The notes below the pieces were generated by a model that did no database searches, had not been told where the DNA came from, and worked only from the letters and a program-made list of their open reading frames with translations. Made by a program: the position numbers and the translations under genes. Shown here piece by piece: positions 17,830 to 29,072 of a stretch of 64,000 bases of DNA (positions are counted from its first letter, which is position 1; each line of letters begins with the position of its first letter). This DNA is from Comamonadaceae bacterium (GTDB lineage Bacteria; Pseudomonadota; Gammaproteobacteria; Burkholderiales; Burkholderiaceae_C), in contig CANGNS010000011.1 in NCBI GenBank assembly GCA_947455465.1, forward strand, positions 1 through 64,000. Direction: 5' to 3'.

Positions 17830-18615
17830 TCAAGGGGTGGGGTTGGCAGCGGCCAGGGTGCTGACGCCGCGTAAACGCAGGGCATAGCCGTTTTCGTGCC
17901 GCAAATCGGCCGATTCCAGCGCACCCACGGGCCGCCCATAACGCGCAACGACACGCGTCAGGGTGGATAAAAAACTGCGGCAGCGCGCGGCGATCTCCTG
18001 GCTATCGCCCCGGCCCGCTTCAATCTTGGCGCCACCGGCCAGCGCAATGCGCCAGCTGCCCTGGCTGCTCAGCTCCAGGGCGTCGATGCTGAGGTTCAGC
18101 GCCGAAAACAAAGGCTCCACCAGCTTGTAGGTGGCCAGTACCTGTGCGCTTTGGCTTTGGGGGCCGTTCAGGCGGGGCAAGCCGTCCTGATCGACTTCGC
18201 CTACGTTGGCGTCAAACACTTCGCCAAAGCTGTTGAGCAGGCGCTGCTCGCTTTCATCGCCCCAGTAAGCCACCACTTCGTGCTCCTGCAGCTGCACGCG
18301 CAGGCGGTTAGGAAACTCGCGGTGCACCACCGCGCGGCGCACCCAGGGAATGGCCTCAAAGGCCTCGCGGGTTTGGGCCAAATCCATATTGAAGAACGAG
18401 CCTTTCACGCGCGGGACCACATGCGCGCGCACGGTGGGCACGTTGCAATGCACGACGTCGCCAAGCACCGTGATGCGGGTGAACGAAAAGGCCGGCCGGC
18501 TGGCAATCCAGCGTGTCAGGCTGAGCGCGATGGCGAGGGCGCCAATCAAGAACAAGGCGATAGCCGCCCCATTGAGCACGCGCACGTCCAGGCCCTTGTT
18601 TTGGTCGCGGTTCAT
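17830..18615 (-). CDS. ftsQ: Cell division protein FtsQ
   Basis: FtsQ links early and late divisome proteins in the periplasm through the FtsB-FtsL complex. The start is ATG at 18615 ([14 protein letters not shown]), giving 261 residues with one transmembrane segment at about 14-33, a POTRA domain beginning [12 protein letters not shown], and the FtsQ beta domain ([31 protein letters not shown] region). The start overlaps the ddl stop by 4 bases. Confidence 0.95.
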   Translation of the reverse strand: MNRDQNKGLDVRVLNGAAIALFLIGALAIALSLTRWIASRPAFSFTRITVLGDVVHCNVPTVRAHVVPRVKGSFFNMDLAQTREAFEAIPWVRRAVVHREFPNRLRVQLQEHEVVAYWGDESEQRLLNSFGEVFDANVGEVDQDGLPRLNGPQSQSAQVLATYKLVEPLFSALNLSIDALELSSQGSWRIALAGGAKIEAGRGDSQEIAARCRSFLSTLTRVVARYGRPVGALESADLRHENGYALRLRGVSTLAAANPTP

Positions 18616-19592
18616 GCGGCGCCTCCTTGCAAGAGGGGGCTGTCCAGCGCGGCATCGGCCAGTAGCTGTACGCACAAAGCCTCGTAGCTGATGCCTGCGG
18701 CGCGCGCCGACATGGGCACCAAAGAGTGGCTGGTCATACCGGGCGAGGTGTTCATTTCCAGCAAGAAGGGTTGCTGGTCGCTGGCGCGCAGCATCAGGTC
18801 GGCGCGGCCCCAGCCACGGCAGCCCAGGGCTTGGTAGGCCGCTAGCACCATTGCTTGCACGGCCGCTTCGAGCGCAGGCGGCAAGCCGCTGGGGCAGTGG
18901 TACTGCACCACGTCGGTGAAGTATTTGTTGTGGTAATCGTAGGCGCCCTGCGGTGCCTGGATGCGCACCACGGGCAGGGCCCGCGCCTGGGCGCCGCTGC
19001 CGATCACTGGGCAGGTCAACTCGGCGCCGTCGATGAACTGCTCGCACAACACCTGGCTGTCGTAGCGCGCGGCCAGGTCGAAGGCTGCTTGCATCTGCGC
19101 GTCGCTCTGTACTTTGCTCACACCGATGGACGAGCCCTCGTGTGGCGGTTTGACGATCAGCGGCAGGCCCAGTTCGGCGGGCATCTGCGCAATTGCGGCA
19201 CTGTCTGGCGCGTTGGCCGGCAAGACGCGGTAAGCCGGTGTCTGCAGGCCCTGGGCCAACCAAATGCGCTTGGTCATGACCTTATCGACGGCGATGCTCG
19301 AGGCCATCACGCCCGAGCCGGTGTAGGGAATACCCATGAGTTCAAGCGCGCCTTGCACCGTGCCGTCCTCGCCATGGCGGCCGTGCAGGGCGATAAAGCA
19401 GCGCGCAAAGCCTTGCTCGCGCAGCGCCCACAGCGACTGCTGCTGCGGGTCAAACGCGTAGGCGTCTACGCCCTGGCTTTGCAGCGCGGCCACAACGCCC
19501 TGGCCCGACATCAGAGAGATGTCGCGCTCGGCGGAGCTGCCGCCCATAAGCACCGCGACTTTGCCAAAGTGTGGCTTGGATGGGCTGCTCAT
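18612..19592 (-). CDS. ddl: D-alanine--D-alanine ligase
   Basis: Ddl makes the D-Ala-D-Ala dipeptide that MurF adds to the peptidoglycan precursor. The 326-residue product from ATG 19592 ([11 protein letters not shown]) has [15 protein letters not shown] near residues 14-28, [14 protein letters not shown], the ATP-grasp loop [11 protein letters not shown] and the metal-binding [17 protein letters not shown] near 286-302. It overlaps murC at its start and ftsQ at its stop by 4 bases each, so translation is probably coupled. Confidence 0.97.
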   Translation of the reverse strand: MSSPSKPHFGKVAVLMGGSSAERDISLMSGQGVVAALQSQGVDAYAFDPQQQSLWALREQGFARCFIALHGRHGEDGTVQGALELMGIPYTGSGVMASSIAVDKVMTKRIWLAQGLQTPAYRVLPANAPDSAAIAQMPAELGLPLIVKPPHEGSSIGVSKVQSDAQMQAAFDLAARYDSQVLCEQFIDGAELTCPVIGSGAQARALPVVRIQAPQGAYDYHNKYFTDVVQYHCPSGLPPALEAAVQAMVLAAYQALGCRGWGRADLMLRASDQQPFLLEMNTSPGMTSHSLVPMSARAAGISYEALCVQLLADAALDSPLLQGGAA

Positions 19593-21004
19593 GCCAGCGC
19601 CTCCTGTGCTTGGGTGGCGCGTAAACCGGCCACCACCTGCCCCGCAACAGCACTGATGGAGCCGGCGCCCATGCACAAAAGCACATCGCCAGCGCGGGCC
19701 TTGGCAATCGCTGCAGCGGCCATGTCGGCCACATCGCCTACAAACAGGGGCGCGCTGTGCCCGGCGGCGAGTAAGGCCTGGCCCAGGGCGACGCTGGTGG
19801 CGCCGGCAATCGGTGCCTCGCCGGCGCTGTAGACCTCGGCCAGGAGCACCGCGTCTGCCAAGCCCAGTGCCGAGACGAAATCGGCAAAGCAGTCACGCGT
19901 GCGGCTGTAGCGGTGCGGCTGGAAGGCCAGTACCAAGCGCCGTCCTGCAAAGGCGCCGCGCGCTGCGGCCACCGTCGCAGCTATTTCGGTGGGGTGGTGG
20001 CCATAGTCATCCACCACGGCCATGCTGCCGCCTGCGGGCAATCCATGCTCGCCGTAGCGCTCAAAGCGCCGCTCCACGCCCTCAAACGTGCGCAGCGCCT
20101 CTTGCACCACTGCGTCGGGGATGCCCAGCGTCAGGGCCACGGCGATGACGGCCAGAGCATTGCGCACATTGTGTTCGCCGCAAAGACTGAGCACGATATC
20201 CAAGGGGGCCAAAGCGCCGCGCTGCGCGGTGAAATGCATGTGCCCGTCCACAGCGCGTACGTTCACGGCGCGCACATCGGCGTCAGCGCCCAAGCCATAG
20301 GTGCACACGCGGCACGGCACTTGGCTCGCTACAGCACGCACGGCGGCGTCATCGCTGCACAGCACGGCGGTACCGTAAAAAGGCAAGCGGTGCAGAAAAT
20401 CGACAAAAGCCTGTTGCAGACGGCCAAAGTCCTGTCCATAGGTTGGCATATGGTCGGCGTCAATATTGGTGACGACGGCGAGCATTGGCAGCAGGTGCAC
20501 AAAAGAGGCATCGGACTCGTCGGCCTCGGCCACCAGGTAATCACCCCGGCCCAGCCGCGCCGCGGTGCCGGCCCTGCGAAGGCGTGCGCCGATCACAAAA
20601 CTGGGATCCAGGCCCGCCTGGACCAAGACGCTGGTGAGCAGGCTGGTGGTGGTCGTTTTGCCGTGGGTGCCAGCGACTGCAATGCCTTGGGTAAAGCGCA
20701 TCAGTTCGGCCAGCATCTGCGCGCGCTGCAGCACCGGGATATGCAGTGCCCGGGCCTGCAGCACTTCGGCGTTGTCCGAGGCCACGGCGCTGGAGATGAC
20801 CACCACGTCAGCGCCTGTCACGTGCGCGCTATCGTGGCCCACAAAAGTACGAACACCCCGTGCCGCGAGTTGCTGCAAGGTGGCGCTATCGCTTTGGTCC
20901 GAGCCCGAAACCTGGTAGCCCTGGGCATGCAAGATGTCGGCAATGCCCGACATGCCTGCACCACCGATGCCGACAAAGTGGATATGCCGTACGCCGCGCA
21001 TCAT
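19589..21004 (-). CDS. murC: UDP-N-acetylmuramate--L-alanine ligase MurC
   Basis: MurC adds the first amino acid, L-alanine, to UDP-MurNAc. The 471 residues begin [20 protein letters not shown], with the NAD-fold-like glycine motif that separates MurC from Mpl, and have [12 protein letters not shown] near residues 120-131 and EADESDASF near 186. The start may be ATG 21004 or the adjacent ATG 21001; both overlap the murG stop at 21001-21003. Confidence 0.97.
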   Translation of the reverse strand: MMRGVRHIHFVGIGGAGMSGIADILHAQGYQVSGSDQSDSATLQQLAARGVRTFVGHDSAHVTGADVVVISSAVASDNAEVLQARALHIPVLQRAQMLAELMRFTQGIAVAGTHGKTTTTSLLTSVLVQAGLDPSFVIGARLRRAGTAARLGRGDYLVAEADESDASFVHLLPMLAVVTNIDADHMPTYGQDFGRLQQAFVDFLHRLPFYGTAVLCSDDAAVRAVASQVPCRVCTYGLGADADVRAVNVRAVDGHMHFTAQRGALAPLDIVLSLCGEHNVRNALAVIAVALTLGIPDAVVQEALRTFEGVERRFERYGEHGLPAGGSMAVVDDYGHHPTEIAATVAAARGAFAGRRLVLAFQPHRYSRTRDCFADFVSALGLADAVLLAEVYSAGEAPIAGATSVALGQALLAAGHSAPLFVGDVADMAAAAIAKARAGDVLLCMGAGSISAVAGQVVAGLRATQAQEALA

Positions 21005-22092
21005 GCGAGCACCTCTTGGCAGGCGGCCACCATGGCGGCGGTGGCCTGCAGGTTTTGCAGTGCTTTGGCCGCTTGCGCGCAGCCCAGCAAGCGGGGCCGG
21101 TCGCACTGCGCCAGCCATTGGGCCAGGCCCGAGGCTGTCAGCGTCGATTGGGGCATCAGCCAGGCGGCGCCTTGGTCGGCCAAAAAACGGGCATTGTGGG
21201 TTTGGTGGTCGTCCACCGCAGCCGGGAAGGGCACAAACAGCGCGGCCGCACCCACGGCGGCGATTTCGGTCACGGTGCTGGCCCCGGCGCGGCAGATGAT
21301 TAAGTCCGCGCGGGCCATGGCGCTGGCCGTGTCGTCGATAAACGGTGTCAGCTCGGCCTGTACGCCCGCCTGCGCGTAGGCGCTGCGCAAGGCTTCGATA
21401 TGCTGCTCGCCACTTTGATGAAGCACGATAGGGCGCTGCGCAGCGGGCAACTGGGCAAGCGCTTGCGGCACGATGCGGTTGAGCGCCTGGGCGCCCAGAC
21501 TGCCGCCAAGCACCAGAATTTGCAGCGGGCCGCTGCGGCCGGCAAACCGTTGCTCGGGCAGGGCTTGTTGCAAAAACTCGGCACGCAAGGGGTTGCCCAC
21601 ATGCTGCGCACCTGCCAAGGCTTTGGGGAATGCGCTAAAAACGCGGCGCGCCAGTCGGGCCAGCACTTTGTTGGCTGCACCGGCCACCGAGTTTTGTTCA
21701 TGCAGCACCAAGGGTGTGCGGCGCAGCCAGGCCATCAGGCCACCGGGCAGGCTGATGTAGCCGCCAAAACCCAGCACCACGTCGGGGCGTACGCGCGCCA
21801 GCACCTGCAGGCTTTGCCAGCAGGCGCGCATCAAACGCAGCGGCAAGAGCGCCAAAGTGGCCAGGCCTTTGCCGCGCACACCTGAAAAGGCCACGGGTTC
21901 GAAGGCAAAGCCGCGTGGCGGCACCAGGCGGCTCTCCATGCTGGCGGGCGCGCCCAGCCAGTGCACCTGCCAGCCTTGCGCCCGCAGGGCCTGTGCCACG
22001 GCCAGGCCAGGAAAGATGTGCCCGCCCGTGCCTCCGGCCATCACCAGGACGCAGGGCGCGGTCGCGGTACGCAACAGGGCCTGTTCGGTCAT
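21001..22092 (-). CDS. murG: UDP-GlcNAc:lipid I GlcNAc transferase MurG
   Basis: MurG turns lipid I into lipid II at the inner face of the inner membrane. The product from ATG 22092 ([13 protein letters not shown]) is 363 residues, with the first glycine loop [16 protein letters not shown] near residues 17-32, [26 protein letters not shown], and the nucleotide-binding [15 protein letters not shown] near 266-280. It overlaps ftsW by 4 bases upstream and murC downstream. Confidence 0.97.
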   Translation of the reverse strand: MTEQALLRTATAPCVLVMAGGTGGHIFPGLAVAQALRAQGWQVHWLGAPASMESRLVPPRGFAFEPVAFSGVRGKGLATLALLPLRLMRACWQSLQVLARVRPDVVLGFGGYISLPGGLMAWLRRTPLVLHEQNSVAGAANKVLARLARRVFSAFPKALAGAQHVGNPLRAEFLQQALPEQRFAGRSGPLQILVLGGSLGAQALNRIVPQALAQLPAAQRPIVLHQSGEQHIEALRSAYAQAGVQAELTPFIDDTASAMARADLIICRAGASTVTEIAAVGAAALFVPFPAAVDDHQTHNARFLADQGAAWLMPQSTLTASGLAQWLAQCDRPRLLGCAQAAKALQNLQATAAMVAACQEVLA

Positions 22093-23345
22093 GACGCCAC
22101 CCCTTGGCCCATCAGGCGGTTTTCGTAATCGATGCGCAGCACCACGGCCAAAGCCACCAAATTGATCAGGATGGCCGAGCCGCCGTAGCTCATCAGCGGC
22201 AGGGTCAGGCCCTTGGTGGGCAGTGCGCCCAGGTTCACGCCCATGTTGATGAAGGCCTGAAAGCCCATCCAAATGCCTACGCCCTGCGCGACCAGGCCGG
22301 CAAAAACTCGGTCCAGCGCCACCGCCTGGCGGCCGATGTGAATGATGCGCCGCGTCATCCATAAAAACAACACGATGAGCACCAACACACCCACCAGGCC
22401 AAACTCTTCGCCAATCACGGCGAGCAAAAAGTCGGTGTGCGCCTCGGGCAGCCAGTGCAACTTTTCCACGCTGCCGCCCAGACCCACGCCAAAGATTTCG
22501 CCACGCCCCACGGCGATCAGCGAGTGCGTCAGCTGGTAGCCCTTGGCCAGCGCATTGTGTTCGCTCCACGGGTCCAGGTAGGCAAAAATGCGCGCGCGCC
22601 GGTAGTCGTTAAAGGCGATCATTAGCCCGAAGGCGGCGACCAGCACGCCCGATATCAGGAAGAACATGCGGGCATTGACCCCGCCCAAAAACAAAATGCC
22701 CATGGCGATGATGGCGATCACCAAAAAAGCGCCCATGTCGGGCTCGGCCAGCAGCAAAACGCCCATCACGCCCACGGCAGCAGCCATGGGCCACACCGCA
22801 GCCCAGAAGTTTTCTTTCACATCCATCTTGCGCACCATGTAGCCCGCGGCATACAGGAGCGCGGCGAACTTGGCCAGCTCCGAAGGTTGGAAGTTGGTGA
22901 TACCCAGCCCAATCCAGCGCTTGGCGCCGTTCACGCCTTTGCCCACGTGCGGGATGAGCACCGCCACCAGCAGGGCCAAGGACACCAAAAACAAGGTGGG
23001 CGCTACCTTCTCCCAGGTCTGCACCGGCACCTGAAATGCCAGCACGCAGGCCAACACGCCCATGGCAATAGAGGCCAGGTGCCGCACCAAAAAGTAGTTG
23101 TGCGTGTAGTTGGAGAATTTGGGGTTATCGGGCATCGCAATCGTGGCCGAATAGACCATGACGGCACCCCAGATGACCAAAGCGGCGACGACGGCGATCA
23201 AAGTGTTGTCCAGATGCGCTGCACCGCCTGCTTGGGGCGCGGTGTTGTAGTTGGCACGGCGGCCCAGACGCACCGGCAGCACATCGGCGTCTGCCTGGGG
23301 CTTGGTGCCCAGCCAGCGGTTCCAGGTGGCGGCCAGGGCGTTCAT
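22089..23345 (-). CDS. ftsW: Divisome SEDS glycosyltransferase FtsW
   Basis: FtsW is the septal peptidoglycan polymerase, partner of FtsI. The 418-residue polytopic protein has a cytosolic N-terminus of about 50 residues, then many hydrophobic segments. SEDS motifs include [39 protein letters not shown] and [15 protein letters not shown]. It is the second SEDS protein of the window; RodA at 8663 belongs to elongation. The start overlaps murD by 4 bases, and the stop overlaps murG by 4. Confidence 0.97.
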   Translation of the reverse strand: MNALAATWNRWLGTKPQADADVLPVRLGRRANYNTAPQAGGAAHLDNTLIAVVAALVIWGAVMVYSATIAMPDNPKFSNYTHNYFLVRHLASIAMGVLACVLAFQVPVQTWEKVAPTLFLVSLALLVAVLIPHVGKGVNGAKRWIGLGITNFQPSELAKFAALLYAAGYMVRKMDVKENFWAAVWPMAAAVGVMGVLLLAEPDMGAFLVIAIIAMGILFLGGVNARMFFLISGVLVAAFGLMIAFNDYRRARIFAYLDPWSEHNALAKGYQLTHSLIAVGRGEIFGVGLGGSVEKLHWLPEAHTDFLLAVIGEEFGLVGVLVLIVLFLWMTRRIIHIGRQAVALDRVFAGLVAQGVGIWMGFQAFINMGVNLGALPTKGLTLPLMSYGGSAILINLVALAVVLRIDYENRLMGQGVAS

Positions 23346-24862
23346 GCAAAGGCCTCCAAAACCGTGCCGGCGTCGGCGGCCAGGGTGGCCACGGCGTCGG
23401 CAAACACCTGCGCGCGGTGGCTGTAGTCGCGAAACATGTCCAGACTGGCGCAGGCGGGCGACATCAGCACGGCGTCACCGGGTTGCGTCAAAGCGGCTGC
23501 TTGGGCTACGGCCTCTTGCATGGTGGACGCATCGTACAAAGGCACTTGGCTAGGCGCCAGTGCAGCGCGCAGGGCCGGGGCATCCGTGCCGATCAAGACC
23601 ACGGCGCGGGCGTAGCGCGCGACAGGATGGGCCAGCGGACCAAAGTCCTGGCCCTTGCCCTGACCGCCCAGGATGAGTACCAGGCGCCGCTGCGCCCCCA
23701 TGCCGTGCAGCGCGGCCAAGGTGGCGCCGACATTGGTGCCTTTGCTGTCGTCAAAGTATTCCACCTCGGCCACCGTGCCCAAGGACTGAACGCGGTGTGG
23801 CTCGCCGCGGTATTCGCGCAGTCCAAACAGCATGGGGCCCAGGGCGCAGCCCACGGCGCTGGCCAGTGCCAACGCGGCCAGCGCATTGCAGGCGTTGTGC
23901 CGGCCGTGGATACGCAATGCGTCGGCGGGCATGAGTTTTTGCAGGAATAAATCCTCTTGCACGCCACCGGCGCGTTTGCCCTTGAGGGTTTCGTCGGCCG
24001 GCGCAGCGCGCACCAGCCAGAGCATACCGCCCAGGTCTTGCAGGCCATAGTCACCGGCGCGTTGCGGTTCGTCCGCGCCAAAGTACAGGTGCGCGCGCTC
24101 CTGCGGCTTTTGCAGCTTGGCGCGCACAGGCGCCGGCAGCATGCCCATGACGGCGGCGTCTTCGCGGTTGAGCACCATCAGCGTGTCCGGCCCAAAGATG
24201 CGTGCTTTGGCCCGCGCATAGTCGGCCATATCGGTATGCCAGTCCAGATGGTCCTGGCTGAGGTTGAGCACGGTGGCCACCGTAGGTGCAAAGCCTGTGC
24301 TGTAGTGCAGCTGAAAGCTCGATAACTCCAGCACCCAGACCTGGGGCAAGGTTTGGGCCTGGCAGGCCTGGGCCAGACTATCGAGCAAGCTGGGGCCGAT
24401 ATTGCCCGCCACCACCACGGTTTTGCCGGCGCGCTGTACCAGTTGGCCGGTCAGCGCCGTCACCGTAGTTTTGCCATTGGTGCCCGTGATGGCGATGACT
24501 GCGGGCGTGTACTGATGCTGCGCCTCAAGCTCTGCCAGGGCGTGGGTGAAGATATCGAGTTCGCTGCCCACGGGCACATGGGCGGCGCGTGCCGCTTCCA
24601 ACAAGCTGGCCAAACGCGCAGGCGCCAGACCGGGGCTCACGCAGATACGGGTGAAGTCGCCAAGCGTCAGCGCGCTGGCATCTAGGGCGCCGTGCACCAG
24701 GCGCACATGGGGCAGCTCCTGGGCCAGTGGGGCCGCTTGCGGGGGCGCGGCGCGGTCGTCAAGCACGGTCACGCTGGCCCCGGCAGCGGCGCACCAGCGC
24801 GCCATCGCCAGGCCGGATGTTCCCAAGCCAATGACCAAAACCTGTTGCCCCTGGAGTTGCAT
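23342..24862 (-). CDS. murD: UDP-MurNAc-L-alanine--D-glutamate ligase MurD
   Basis: MurD adds D-glutamate to UDP-MurNAc-L-Ala. From ATG 24862 ([17 protein letters not shown]) the product is 506 residues, somewhat longer than E. coli MurD (438). The ATP motif [11 protein letters not shown] is near residues 127-137, [11 protein letters not shown] near 202-212 and [15 protein letters not shown] near 370-384. Insertions relative to E. coli appear around residues 270-310 (the [20 protein letters not shown] region). The gene starts 5 bases after mraY. Confidence 0.95.
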   Translation of the reverse strand: MQLQGQQVLVIGLGTSGLAMARWCAAAGASVTVLDDRAAPPQAAPLAQELPHVRLVHGALDASALTLGDFTRICVSPGLAPARLASLLEAARAAHVPVGSELDIFTHALAELEAQHQYTPAVIAITGTNGKTTVTALTGQLVQRAGKTVVVAGNIGPSLLDSLAQACQAQTLPQVWVLELSSFQLHYSTGFAPTVATVLNLSQDHLDWHTDMADYARAKARIFGPDTLMVLNREDAAVMGMLPAPVRAKLQKPQERAHLYFGADEPQRAGDYGLQDLGGMLWLVRAAPADETLKGKRAGGVQEDLFLQKLMPADALRIHGRHNACNALAALALASAVGCALGPMLFGLREYRGEPHRVQSLGTVAEVEYFDDSKGTNVGATLAALHGMGAQRRLVLILGGQGKGQDFGPLAHPVARYARAVVLIGTDAPALRAALAPSQVPLYDASTMQEAVAQAAALTQPGDAVLMSPACASLDMFRDYSHRAQVFADAVATLAADAGTVLEAFA

Positions 24863-24867
24863 CGTGC

Positions 24868-26046
24868 CTACCTCAGCTTCAGGGTGGACAGGCCCAGCAG
24901 GCACAAGAGCATGGTGATGATCCAAAAGCGCACTACCACTTGCGTCTCTTTCCAGCCCAGCTTTTCGAAATGGTGGTGCAGCGGCGCCATCAAAAACAGG
25001 CGGCGGCCTTCACCGTATTTTTTGCGTGTGTATTTGAAATACATCACCTGCAGCATGACCGAGAGGGCTTCGGCGACAAACACGCCGCCCATCATGGCCA
25101 ATACAATTTCCTGGCGCACGATCACAGCCACCGTGCCCAGCGCACCGCCCAGGGCCAAAGCACCGACATCGCCCATAAAGACTTGTGCCGGATGCGTGTT
25201 GAACCACAAAAATGCCAAGCCCGCACCGGCGATGGCGGCGCAGAAAATGAGCAGCTCGCCCGCGCCGGGGATGTGTGGCAAAAACAGGTATTTGGAATAC
25301 ACCACGCTGCCAGTGACATACGCGAAAACGCCCAGCGCGGAGCCCACCATAACCACCGGCATGATGGCCAGGCCATCGAGGCCGTCGGTCAGGTTGACGG
25401 CATTGCTGGCGCCCACGATGACCAGGTAGGTCAGCACCATAAAGCCAAATACACCCAGCGGGTAGCCCACTTGCTTGAAGAAAGGCAGCCACAGCCCGGC
25501 TTTGGGCGGCAGGCTGACGTCAAAGCCTGAACGCACCCAGTTGTAAAACAGCTCAAGCACGCGCCAGTTGGAGTTCTCGGAAATGCTAAACACCAGCGCC
25601 AGCGCGGCAATCACGCCGATAAGCGATTGCCACACATATTTTTCGCGCGAGGCCATGCCCTCGGGGTCTTTGTTGACCACTTTGCGCCAGTCATCCACCC
25701 AGCCAATGGCGCCAAAACCTAAAGTGACGATCAGCGTGATCCAGACAAAGCGGTTGGTCAAATCGACCCACAGCAAGGTGGAGCTGGTGATGGCAATCAG
25801 GATCAGCACGCCGCCCATGGTAGGTGTGCCGTTTTTGCTGATGTGCGAGGCCATGCCATAGCCGCGCACGGGCTGGCCGATTTTGAGCGCGTGCAGGCGC
25901 CGGATCACGGCCGGGCCGGCAGCCAGGCCGATCAGCAAAGCCGTGGCCGCAGCCATCACGGCACGAAACGTCAGGTACTGGAACACCCGCAGGTAGCCCA
26001 GTTCCGGGTACTGGCTTTGCAGCCATTGCGCAAGGCTTAGCAGCAT
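24868..26046 (-). CDS. mraY: Phospho-MurNAc-pentapeptide translocase MraY
   Basis: MraY moves phospho-MurNAc-pentapeptide onto undecaprenyl phosphate, making lipid I. The 392-residue integral membrane protein has about ten hydrophobic segments. Family motifs visible are [11 protein letters not shown] near residues 72-82, [14 protein letters not shown] with the magnesium-binding [16 protein letters not shown] near 215-228 and [10 protein letters not shown] near 352-361. Length is normal for betaproteobacteria. Confidence 0.97.
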   Translation of the reverse strand: MLLSLAQWLQSQYPELGYLRVFQYLTFRAVMAAATALLIGLAAGPAVIRRLHALKIGQPVRGYGMASHISKNGTPTMGGVLILIAITSSTLLWVDLTNRFVWITLIVTLGFGAIGWVDDWRKVVNKDPEGMASREKYVWQSLIGVIAALALVFSISENSNWRVLELFYNWVRSGFDVSLPPKAGLWLPFFKQVGYPLGVFGFMVLTYLVIVGASNAVNLTDGLDGLAIMPVVMVGSALGVFAYVTGSVVYSKYLFLPHIPGAGELLIFCAAIAGAGLAFLWFNTHPAQVFMGDVGALALGGALGTVAVIVRQEIVLAMMGGVFVAEALSVMLQVMYFKYTRKKYGEGRRLFLMAPLHHHFEKLGWKETQVVVRFWIITMLLCLLGLSTLKLR

Positions 26047-26067
26047 GGGCCGACCCCCACCGAGTGC

Positions 26068-27552
26068 TTATGCTGCATGAACCGACTCCCCGTGTGTGTG
26101 TTGCGCCAGGTCTGCGGCCTGGGCTTGCATGCGCTCTATGGCGCGTTCCATGCGCATAAAGCGCGATCCTTTGACCAGCACGCTGGCGCATTGCGGCAGG
26201 GCCTGGTGCAAGGCCTGGCCTAGCGCGTCCATGTCGGCGCAGTGCTGCGCTTGGCCGCCGGCCTGGCTAAACGCCTGTACGGCCGCCTGGCTGAGGCTGC
26301 CCATGGCCAGCAGGTGTTCGATGCCTTGGCTGTGCGCGTAAGCGCCGGCCTCGGCGTGCAATTGCACGCCGTCTTGGCCGACTTCGCCCATATCCCCCAG
26401 CACCAGCAAGCGCGGGGCGGGCAGGGCGTGCAGCACGTCGATGGCGGCGCGCACCGAATCAGGGTTGGCGTTGTAGCTGTCGTCCACCGCGCTGATGCGC
26501 CGCGTGCCCCACTGCAGCGCAAACGCGCGCGAGCGGCCTTTGACGGGCGCAAACGCTTGCAATCCAGCCTCGATGCTGGCCGGCGCTACGCCTGCGGCGA
26601 GTGCACAAGCTGCAGCGGCCAGTGCGTTGCGCACGTTGTGCGCGCCAGCAATGGCCAAGCGGAACTGGAGTAGGCCGCTTTGGCCCTGCGCTTGCCAAGC
26701 CGCCTGAACCTGCCAGTGCGATTCGTGCCACTGTGCGCTGATGCCGTACACGCCTTCGCCTGCGAGCGGGCCGGCAGTGGCAAAGCCCAGATGGCGCGCG
26801 CCCTGGTTCTGCGATTGCCACAGGGCGCTGTAGTGATCATCCGCTGGGAACACGGCGCAGCCATGCGGTCCCAAGGCTTGGAGTACGGCCCCGTTTTCGG
26901 CGGCTACCGCGTCCACGGTGTGCATAAACTCCAGGTGCTCGCGTTGGGCGTTGTTGACCAGGGCGACTGTGGGCTGCGCCAGATCGGCCAAGTAAGCGAT
27001 TTCGCCGGGATGGTTCATACCCAGCTCGACCACCGCGATGCGGTGGCTGGCGCGCAGGCGCAAGAGCGTCAGGGGCACGCCAATGGCGTTATTCAGATTG
27101 CCCTGGGTTGCCAGCGCGCCGCCCTCAGGGGCATGGGCTTGCAAGATGGCGGCAAGCATTTGGGTCACCGTGGTTTTGCCGTTGCTGCCGGTGACGGCGA
27201 TCAAGGGCACATCAAACTGCTTGCGCCAGGCCTGCGCCAAATAGCCCAGGGCCAGCGTGGTGTCGGGCACCTCTATACGCGGTAAACCGGGCGGCAGCTG
27301 CGCGGCGTCCAAACCAGCGCGGCACAACACAGCCACGGCCCCGGCTGACTGCGCTTGCGCCAAGAATGCATTGGCATCAAAGCTTTCGCCTTGCAGGGCC
27401 ACAAACAGGTCGCCCGGCTGCACGCTGCGGCTGTCGGTGTGCACGCGCGCAATGGGGGTATCGGCTGCGCCGTGCAAAGTAGATGGCTGGCCCGCAGGGC
27501 GCGTCTGGAGCCAGGCGTGCACTTGGCCGAGTTGCATCAATGGCGCGCTCAT
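26068..27552 (-). CDS. murF: UDP-MurNAc-tripeptide--D-alanyl-D-alanine ligase MurF
   Basis: MurF joins the D-Ala-D-Ala made by Ddl to the UDP-MurNAc tripeptide, completing the pentapeptide. The 494 residues include the HTDSRSVQPGDLFVAL substrate-binding region near 34-49, ATP motif GSNGKTTVTQML near 122-133, LGMNHPGEIAYLA and the DDSYNANPDSVRAAID motif near 357-372. It overlaps murE by 4 bases and precedes mraY by 21 bases. Confidence 0.97.
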   Translation of the reverse strand: MSAPLMQLGQVHAWLQTRPAGQPSTLHGAADTPIARVHTDSRSVQPGDLFVALQGESFDANAFLAQAQSAGAVAVLCRAGLDAAQLPPGLPRIEVPDTTLALGYLAQAWRKQFDVPLIAVTGSNGKTTVTQMLAAILQAHAPEGGALATQGNLNNAIGVPLTLLRLRASHRIAVVELGMNHPGEIAYLADLAQPTVALVNNAQREHLEFMHTVDAVAAENGAVLQALGPHGCAVFPADDHYSALWQSQNQGARHLGFATAGPLAGEGVYGISAQWHESHWQVQAAWQAQGQSGLLQFRLAIAGAHNVRNALAAAACALAAGVAPASIEAGLQAFAPVKGRSRAFALQWGTRRISAVDDSYNANPDSVRAAIDVLHALPAPRLLVLGDMGEVGQDGVQLHAEAGAYAHSQGIEHLLAMGSLSQAAVQAFSQAGGQAQHCADMDALGQALHQALPQCASVLVKGSRFMRMERAIERMQAQAADLAQHTHGESVHAA

Positions 27553-29072
27553 GCCGCGACTCCTTGGGCACTGCGTTCGGCCAGCGCCTGGCGTGCGTGG
27601 GCCAGGTCCGAAAAAACGATTTTTTCGCCCGCTGTTTCTTGGCTGGCCTCATGGCCTTTGCCGGCGATCAGCACCACGTCGGCGGCGCTGGCACGCGCCA
27701 GGCAATGGGCAATGGCCTGGGCACGGTCCATCTGAACCTCCACGTCGTGGGCGCCGCCCATGCCGGCCAGGATGTGGCTGACGATGGTGCTGGGCTTTTC
27801 AAAGCGTGGGTTGTCATTGGTGAGGACGATGCGGTCGGCCTTGGCTGCAGCGATGGCGCCCATCAAGGGGCGCTTGGCGTTGTCGCGGTCACCGCCGCAG
27901 CCGAACACACACCACAGCAGGCCGCCGCGTTGTTGGGCCAGCGGGCGCAGCGCGTCCAGTGTTTTTTGCAGTGCGTCGGGGGTGTGGGCGTAATCGACCA
28001 CCGCCAGCGGCGCGTCCTGGCCACCTTCGCACTGCAAGCGTCCGGGTACAGGCTGCAAGTGGCTGCACGCCTGCACCGCATCGGCCAAACACAGGCCCAG
28101 GGCGCGCAATGCGGCAATCACGCCCAGCAGGTTGGCGACGTTGTAGTGGCCCAAAACGGCGCAGCGCAAAGTCTGGCGCTGCCCATCTTCCAAAACACTG
28201 CATTGCAGGCCCTGGGCGCTCAGTGCAATGTCGGTGGCCTGCAGGCGCGCTGCACCCTGGCTTGAGACGGTCCAGATATCCAAACCCCGGCCGGACGCGG
28301 CCAACTCTTGGGCCAAGGCGGCGCCGCGCTCATCGTCGATGTTGATCACGGCGCTTTGCAGGCCGGCCCAATCAAACAGACGGCGCTTGGACTCCCAATA
28401 GGCTTGCATGCTGCCGTGGTAGTCCAGGTGGTCCTGGGTGAAATTGGTGAAGACCGCCAGGCGGATGCGTGTGGCATCCAGGCGGTGCTCTTGCAGGCCG
28501 ATCGATGAGGCCTCCAGGCTGCAATAGCGCAGGCCTTGGGCTACGAATTGGCGCAGGCTGTGTTGCAGCAAAACGCCGTCGGGCGTGGTCAGGCCGCTGC
28601 TGGCCAGGGCGTTGTCAGTGGCCTGACCGGCCGGCGGAACGCCGATGCCCAGCGTGCCCACCATGGCGCAGCGGGGGTGCGCTGGGGTGGTGCTATTGAG
28701 CGCTTGGGCCAGCCACCAGGCGCTGGAGGTTTTGCCATTGGTGCCGGTGATGGCCAGCACGCCCAATTGCTCTGATGGTGCGCCATAAAAGTCGGCGGCA
28801 ATCGCTGCACTGTCGTTTTTGAGGGCGGGGTAGCTGGCGACCTGGGTGCTGTCCCAGGTCCAGGCGGCGCTGTCCTGGGCTTCCACCAGGCAGGCGGCGG
28901 CGCCGCGCTCCAAGGCCATGCCGACAAACTGGCGCGCATCGACCGCCTGGCCCTTGGCGGCTAAAAAGCCGTCGCCTTTTTCCACCTTGCGGTGGTCGGT
29001 GCGCAGCGCGCCGGGCACGCTGGCGCGCAGCCACTGGGCGGCGTCCTGGGGGGTGTGCAGGCTGTGCAGCAT
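27549..29072 (-). CDS. murE: UDP-MurNAc-dipeptide:meso-diaminopimelate ligase MurE
   Basis: MurE adds the third residue of the peptide stem. The 507-residue product carries ATP motif GTNGKTSSAWWL near residues 109-120. TNDNPRFE near 409-416 holds the DNPR signature that selects meso-diaminopimelate over lysine, so the wall is of the Gram-negative type, in agreement with mpl. Its start codon abuts the ftsI stop with one shared base. Confidence 0.97.
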   Translation of the reverse strand: MLHSLHTPQDAAQWLRASVPGALRTDHRKVEKGDGFLAAKGQAVDARQFVGMALERGAAACLVEAQDSAAWTWDSTQVASYPALKNDSAAIAADFYGAPSEQLGVLAITGTNGKTSSAWWLAQALNSTTPAHPRCAMVGTLGIGVPPAGQATDNALASSGLTTPDGVLLQHSLRQFVAQGLRYCSLEASSIGLQEHRLDATRIRLAVFTNFTQDHLDYHGSMQAYWESKRRLFDWAGLQSAVINIDDERGAALAQELAASGRGLDIWTVSSQGAARLQATDIALSAQGLQCSVLEDGQRQTLRCAVLGHYNVANLLGVIAALRALGLCLADAVQACSHLQPVPGRLQCEGGQDAPLAVVDYAHTPDALQKTLDALRPLAQQRGGLLWCVFGCGGDRDNAKRPLMGAIAAAKADRIVLTNDNPRFEKPSTIVSHILAGMGGAHDVEVQMDRAQAIAHCLARASAADVVLIAGKGHEASQETAGEKIVFSDLAHARQALAERSAQGVAA